Origin: Zygnema cylindricum | Lineage: Eukaryota; Streptophyta; Zygnematophyceae; Zygnematales; Zygnemataceae | Direction of reading: 5' to 3' | Assembly: GCA_037447655.1 (NCBI GenBank) | Contig: JBBHKE010001108.1 | Span: 1-21,415 of the forward strand | DNA: 21,415 nucleotides | Part shown: positions 17,721 through 21,415 of the stretch, one piece after another | How the letters are laid out: each line of letters opens with the position of its first letter | Position numbering within the stretch: the first letter of the stretch is position 1 | The notes under the pieces: model-generated | The model's input: the letters and a program-made list of their open reading frames with translations, nothing else | What the model was told of the DNA's origin: nothing | Databases searched by the model: none | Program-made: the position numbers and the translations under genes

Positions 17721-18333
17721 CACCGCGAATCGTAATTAGAGTAAATTACTCTAATTCGGTCGCTCGAAATTTCGACTCTATGACATCAAATAGAGTAAAC
17801 GATTCTAATTTTTTCATTATTCTAATTCAGGTAAGTTTAATTAGCGTAAAAATTTTAATATAAGTTCTCTTTAAATAGTGTGGAGTACGGACGACGTTCG
17901 ACCGTGCAAAATTGTACTTTTTTAAGTATAAAGGTACAAATAATGATTTAATAGAATCTCGCTCGCACGTGAAATCGCACTAAACGAAAAATCAATCACA
18001 TCGAAAAAAAGCCGTTCGCGTAACTCTCGTCCGTCGACAGCATCGTCGTCAATGTGAACATTAACTGACATTCAGCGCGACAAATAGTACTAACGTCATA
18101 ATGACGTCAATCCTATACGGACTGACATATCTTGTACGTCTACTTAGTTTAGTGTTCATAATTACAGCGCGGATAACTATGCCGACTTAACCCAATATAG
18201 AGTACTTAAATAAATTAGAGTAAACTTCCTCTGTGAAAAAGTTATATCACATAAATTAGAGTTCATTACTCTAATTGTTTTTTCTGGCTTTTTTACTCTA
18301 ATTTTTTCATTACTCTAATTACGATTCGCGGTG
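17721..18333. mobile_element. TA-flanked MITE, family CACCGCG, copy 2 (613 bp)
   Basis: Perfect terminal inverted repeats of 24 bp beginning CACCGCGAATCGTAATTAG, flanked by TA (17719-17720 and 18334-18335). The left terminal region folds on itself (ATTAGAGTAA-ATTACTCTAAT), and TTACTCTAATT motifs recur near the right end. The middle (GTGTGGAGTACGGAC and on) is related to copy 3. There is no transposase, so it needs one in trans. Confidence 0.85.
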
Positions 18334-18335
18334 TA

Positions 18336-19158
18336 CCTACAATTGTCGGTTTGTAGATTGTCCGTTCGCAGTACAAAAATGTTTTGTTAACGACGTTACC
18401 TTGGAAGTTTGACGGCCGGTTCGGAGATTGTCAGTTCCGAAACTCAATCGACGGCGCGGTTTTGAACCGTCCTGTCATGCATACGCTTCCGTACTGCGGA
18501 CAGAACGCGAAAAGAAGACAGACACCCCACCGCCTATAAAAAGGTTTCCTGGAAGACGACTAAAGGTCAAAAATTTATACATAGGGATAATGAGCTAATT
18601 ACGTTCTTAGTTTGAAAATGAGCTGGCATTACGTGGCATTAGTGTGCAAATGGAAAACTTTATACTGCAGGTTGGTACTTAATTTAAAGATGATGTACAA
18701 TTTACTCGCACAAGTTTCAACAAGAACTTCGAACGGCAAAGGATTTTGTCCGCACGCAATTTAATATTGGCTTAAAAACGACATGTGGCCATAACATTTA
18801 ATTCATTTGTTTGCCCAAAATCGGATCGCTTTAATATCGCCCGTCGCGAAGCGTCCATGAATCCGATTGTCCCTGCTTTAAATCGCTAATTCGCTACTTA
18901 AGAAAGGTGTACCTGGACAGGTTGCTTCTCTGTCGTATGTGTCGAACTTATCTCCGCACAACAGGACAGTACACCCTGTGTCGCTTAGCTGGTATTAGTT
19001 TTTTTTTATCTACTAAAAAAAAAAATTTATTTCCGTTTTCTAATGGAATATTAAATCGTAAGGTGAGAATCTTATCTTTCAAACTCAACCGTCAGATTGA
19101 CCATCCGACAACTATACACGGAGAAAATGTGTTTGCGTTGGCAAAAAAACAGGAAAGC
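18336..19158. other. Non-coding stretch between MITEs
   Basis: No gene is supported. A TATAAAAAGG sequence at 18535-18544 resembles a TATA box, but no reading frame or transcript feature follows. The 90-codon frame 18907-19179 is low in complexity, has no domain and runs into the next MITE. Confidence 0.5.
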
Positions 19159-19160
19159 TA

Positions 19161-19706
19161 CACCGCCAATCGCTATTAGCGTAGTGTACGCTAATCCCGT
19201 CCCGCTTTTTTTTATTTTTATTCTCCATTAGCGTAGTTCATTCTATTTTTTTCTTTACTCTATTTAGGGTTTATTTTTTAGTGCCGTACAAAACGGAAGT
19301 ACGTCATCATTAAATTAGTGTGGTGTACGGACAGTGCCAGACCGTAAAAATTGTACATTTTTAAGTGCAAAAGTATAATTAATGAGTTTTAGTAACCGTG
19401 AACGCATGAGAATGTGCGCTCTAAAAACGGGATAAAATCGGGGTGTCAAATATCACGTTCGCACATGTTCGTCCAGCAACCACGTTTCGAATGTGTGAAC
19501 GTACGATTTATGTACAATATGTCAGATTTTGTACGAGTACCTATATTAGTGTAAGCATGTTTGCGACCGACATTAATTTTTTCAAAGACCCAAATTAGAA
19601 TTATTAAACAATTAGAATGTATGTTTTCAAATTCTTAATTAGCGTACACCACTGTAATTTTTCATACACGCTAAAGAAACTTCTACGCTAATAGCGATTG
19701 GCGGTG
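19161..19706. mobile_element. TA-flanked MITE, family CACCGCG, copy 3 (546 bp)
   Basis: Perfect 24-bp terminal inverted repeats beginning CACCGCCAATCGCTATTAG, flanked by TA (19159-19160 and 19707-19708). The left end again folds back (ATTAGCGTA-GTG-TACGCTAAT). The middle block GTGTGGTGTACGGAC followed by a GTACATTTTTAAGTGCAAAAG-like sequence matches copy 2. Compared with copy 2 the TIR has C for G and C for A at matching sites on both ends, so it is a subfamily with co-varying ends. Confidence 0.85.
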
Positions 19707-19740
19707 TAGTGTTGAAGGTGTACTTTTGTACAGTATTGTA

Positions 19741-19860
19741 CACCGCGAATTGTAATAAGAGTAAAGAAATAATTAGAGAAAAATAAAGAAAAATAATAAT
19801 TAGGGTTATTAACTCTATTTTGGGTAATCAACACTTTTCAAAAAAATAATTTACTTTAAT
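19741..19860 (+). mobile_element. TA-flanked MITE family, left end only (copy 4)
   Basis: CACCGCGAATTGTAATAAGAGTAA after TA (19739-19740) is the family left end with a few changes. No matching right end is found before LTR3. The AT-rich sequence with TTAACTCTATTT motifs suggests family interior; the right limit given is arbitrary. Confidence 0.6.
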
Positions 19861-20300
19861 TTATCAATAAACCGAGCGTTCCATCAAGAAATTTTGTAAT
19901 TGTACGGCCAACATTACAGAATGCCACATTGTTATCGGTGTTCTATGTAACTAAATATCGGATACTGAAAATTTACAAATATCTTTCATGCTGACCAACT
20001 TTAACTTAAAACCATTATTTGCGTGCCATGTACTTTCGTATCAGGTTGCTCATCTTTTAGGGCTGTTTTTCGAAACGGCAGTAAGGTTTGAAATGGAAAT
20101 AGCGAAGCTGTAAGGTTAGAAGGGATAATGTAGTGGAAATGTGTTGCCATTAATAGTGTGAAGCATAGGGTGGTGAAAAAATTTGTGTGAGAAAGTTGGT
20201 TACGAGATTACTTTTGTGATATCGCTAGATTTTAGAATGCATATATGCTGTGCGTATTTTTTTTATTTCCGTTGGCTAACATCCTTATACGTATGTTCAT

Positions 20301-20333
20301 TATCCAACGTGTCATAACAATGACCGTTGGATA
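20301..20333. repeat. Inverted repeat TATCCAACG / CGTTGGATA
   Basis: Perfect 9-bp arms (20301-20309 and 20325-20333) with a 15-nt loop, at the end of direct-repeat unit 1. Confidence 0.75.
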
Positions 20334-20367
20334 TTTTTTTGAGAAGCATTCGCTTCGAAAGTTTATG

Positions 20368-20406
20368 TAATTGGTGATGTACCTTGAGGAGGTACATCAC
20401 CAATTA
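20368..20406. repeat. Perfect 17-bp hairpin
   Basis: Arms TAATTGGTGATGTACCT (20368-20384) and AGGTACATCACCAATTA (20390-20406) are exact reverse complements around a 5-nt loop. No U run follows and no gene precedes it, so a terminator is not indicated. It may be the joined ends of a small foldback element. Confidence 0.9.
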
Positions 20407-20807
20407 TAGGAAAAAATGAGCCGCATGGGTGGTGACAAAAATTTTGTGACCAAAGTGGGTGACGAATGGTCTTTACGAGATTACTTTTGTGATCTCGTTG
20501 GATTTTAGAATGTATATAAAATGTGCGATTTATTTTGATTTCTGTTGTTTGACATCTTGACACGTATGGCTATTATCCAGCGTGTCGGATGGATGGTGAG
20601 AAAAATTGTAGAAATTAATTGTCTTAAGTATTTTCTAGGTCTGAATAGAAATAAAGAAGCCGAGGCAGTCTACCTCTAACTTCTCTCTCCGACTCTCAAA
20701 CTTGTCGCAGTCACTGAGAAATTGGAGAGGAAGCTAGAGCCATGGCTACCTAGGCTATCCTTAGGTTTACGGGAAATTTATATTAGTCTAGGGATTAATT
20801 ACTAAAA

Positions 20808-20892
20808 GATATGTGCCGGCGGCAGGATTTGATCCCGGTACCTGCCGGCCGTCAGAGAGTAGATAGCCGGTAGCCTTAGCCGTTAAGTCTAG
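20808..20892 (-). repeat. Antisense tRNA-like segment in LTR3
   Basis: On the minus strand it reads TTAACGGCTAAGGCTACCGG (D-arm-like) and then GGGATCAAATCCTGCC, close to B-box GGTTCRANTCC. GGCAGG...CCTGCC can pair around it. The same place in LTR1 has a perfect B-box. It is not a complete tRNA cloverleaf. Confidence 0.55.
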
Positions 20893-21180
20893 AAGTAATG
20901 TTACGTAGTATATAGTACGATAATTATTTAAACATGTACACGTAAGATAAATCATTTAACTATAACTATCAACGGGATACATAGATATGGTAGTGTAAAA
21001 GTACGAATTGCGGTACGGATAAGAAATCAATACCGCGCATTGATTTCGTAAGCAAAACAAATATCGCGCATGTATTTATTACGGCTACGATCAAATGTGA
21101 GTTTAATCGGACGGCTGGAATTAGCGCCGAGATCGCGGAAGGAGAATTCGGCGGTTTGTGGGCATCGCCACATCGGATGA

Positions 21181-21186
21181 CACGTG
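21181..21186 (+). promoter_or_regulatory. G-box CACGTG in LTR3
   Basis: Lies in GACACGTGGCGATG; a second CACGTG occurs at about 21244 in CCACGTGTGG. Position matches the boxes in LTR1 and LTR2. Confidence 0.45.
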
Positions 21187-21415
21187 GCGATGTAACATTG
21201 GAGCGCGGCATCTCCGAGTATTAAAGGAGCGAATCTGGATATTCCACGTGTGGACATTTAGGCCATGTCGTACAATGTCCGTACATAAAGTACACCGGCA
21301 GCTGTACTTTTGCGTACGGAACTGTAATCTGATTGGTTCCGTACATCACTAGATAGAGTCTGTGAGAGACATAGGACTTAGAAAAATTAGAAGATAGGAC
21401 CCTCTCTCCCAGAGA

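Larger units (their letters stand above)
20170..20585 (+). repeat. Direct repeat of about 145 bp, offset 273 bp
   Basis: Unit 1 (20170-20314) and unit 2 (20430-20585) share GTGGTGA-AAAA, ACGAGATTACTTTTGTGAT-TCG, GATTTTAGAATG-ATAT and TTATCCARCGTGTC. A hairpin-rich segment lies between them. This could be a tandem duplication or two ends of a composite repeat. Confidence 0.7.
20629..21415 (+). mobile_element. Copia LTR3, 5' part, continues beyond window
   Basis: Begins TATTTTCTAGGTCT as LTR1, then keeps the order of LTR1 landmarks: GGCAG-CTACCTC, AGAGCCATGGCT (20737-20748), antisense tRNA-like segment, CACGTGGCGATG, CATCACTAGATAGAG-TGTGAGAGA and ATAGGACTTAGA. The window ends before the TATA box region. 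The left flank shows no polypurine tract, so this is likely a 5' LTR or a solo LTR. The internal region, if any, lies to the right. Confidence 0.75.

Noticed and set aside
18535-18544. TATA box of a host gene
   Set aside because: The match is good, but nothing downstream looks like an exon, so it is mentioned only in the stretch description.
18907-19179. 90-codon ORF MYLDRLLLCRMC...
   Set aside because: No recognisable domain, no supporting upstream signal beyond a distant TATAAAAAGG, and it ends inside a MITE.
20368-20406. Rho-independent terminator
   Set aside because: Perfect hairpin, but no U tract follows and no gene precedes it, and the context is eukaryotic.

Overview
The window looks like repeat-rich nuclear DNA of a plant, probably a land plant or a close relative. 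The evidence is nested LTR retrotransposons of plant Ty1/copia type and a gypsy-like gag/protease region, plus several MITE-like elements, with no single-copy gene that I can support. I cannot name the species. The gag/protease type resembles elements I associate with early-diverging plants, but that is a weak inference. Every retroelement coding region is broken by stops and frameshifts, so nothing here should make a functional protein.

Layout. 1-2702: a decayed gag and aspartic protease region with two damaged zinc knuckles and no RT or integrase. 2705-2914: a G run and about 200 bp matching the 3' end of a TG...CA LTR-like unit. 2927-4616: a 1.69-kb LTR-like unit (copy 1). 4617-5321: the 3' end of a Ty1/copia pol (copy A) with a polypurine tract. 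5322-6289: a copia LTR (LTR1), followed by a possible primer binding site. 6373-12187: a second, nearly complete but dead copia internal region (copy B) in the order gag, PR, IN, RT, RNase H. It is split at 9021-10697 by another 1.68-kb LTR-like unit with a TGACA duplication. 12188-13096: a second copia LTR (LTR2) lacking its first ~70 bp. Copies A and B and their LTRs thus form an internal-LTR-internal-LTR string.

13097-20628 is non-coding. It has simple repeats and minisatellites (13355-15766), a copia LTR remnant near 16024-16212, and a hAT-like MITE at 16551-16961 with an exact 8-bp target duplication. A TA-flanked MITE family (termini CACCGCSAATCG) has three complete copies and one broken copy between 16962 and about 19860. 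A duplicated segment flanking a perfect 17-bp hairpin follows (20170-20585). From 20629 to the window end is a third copia LTR (LTR3), which continues outside.

The most unusual signal is that the copia LTRs all carry, at the same relative place, an antisense tRNA-like sequence with a recognisable B-box. It is very clear in LTR1 and LTR3 and decayed in LTR2. Other points of interest are the hAT/TA-MITE nesting solved to the base, the hairpin array in the 1.7-kb LTR-like units, and the YGACA context shared by their ends.
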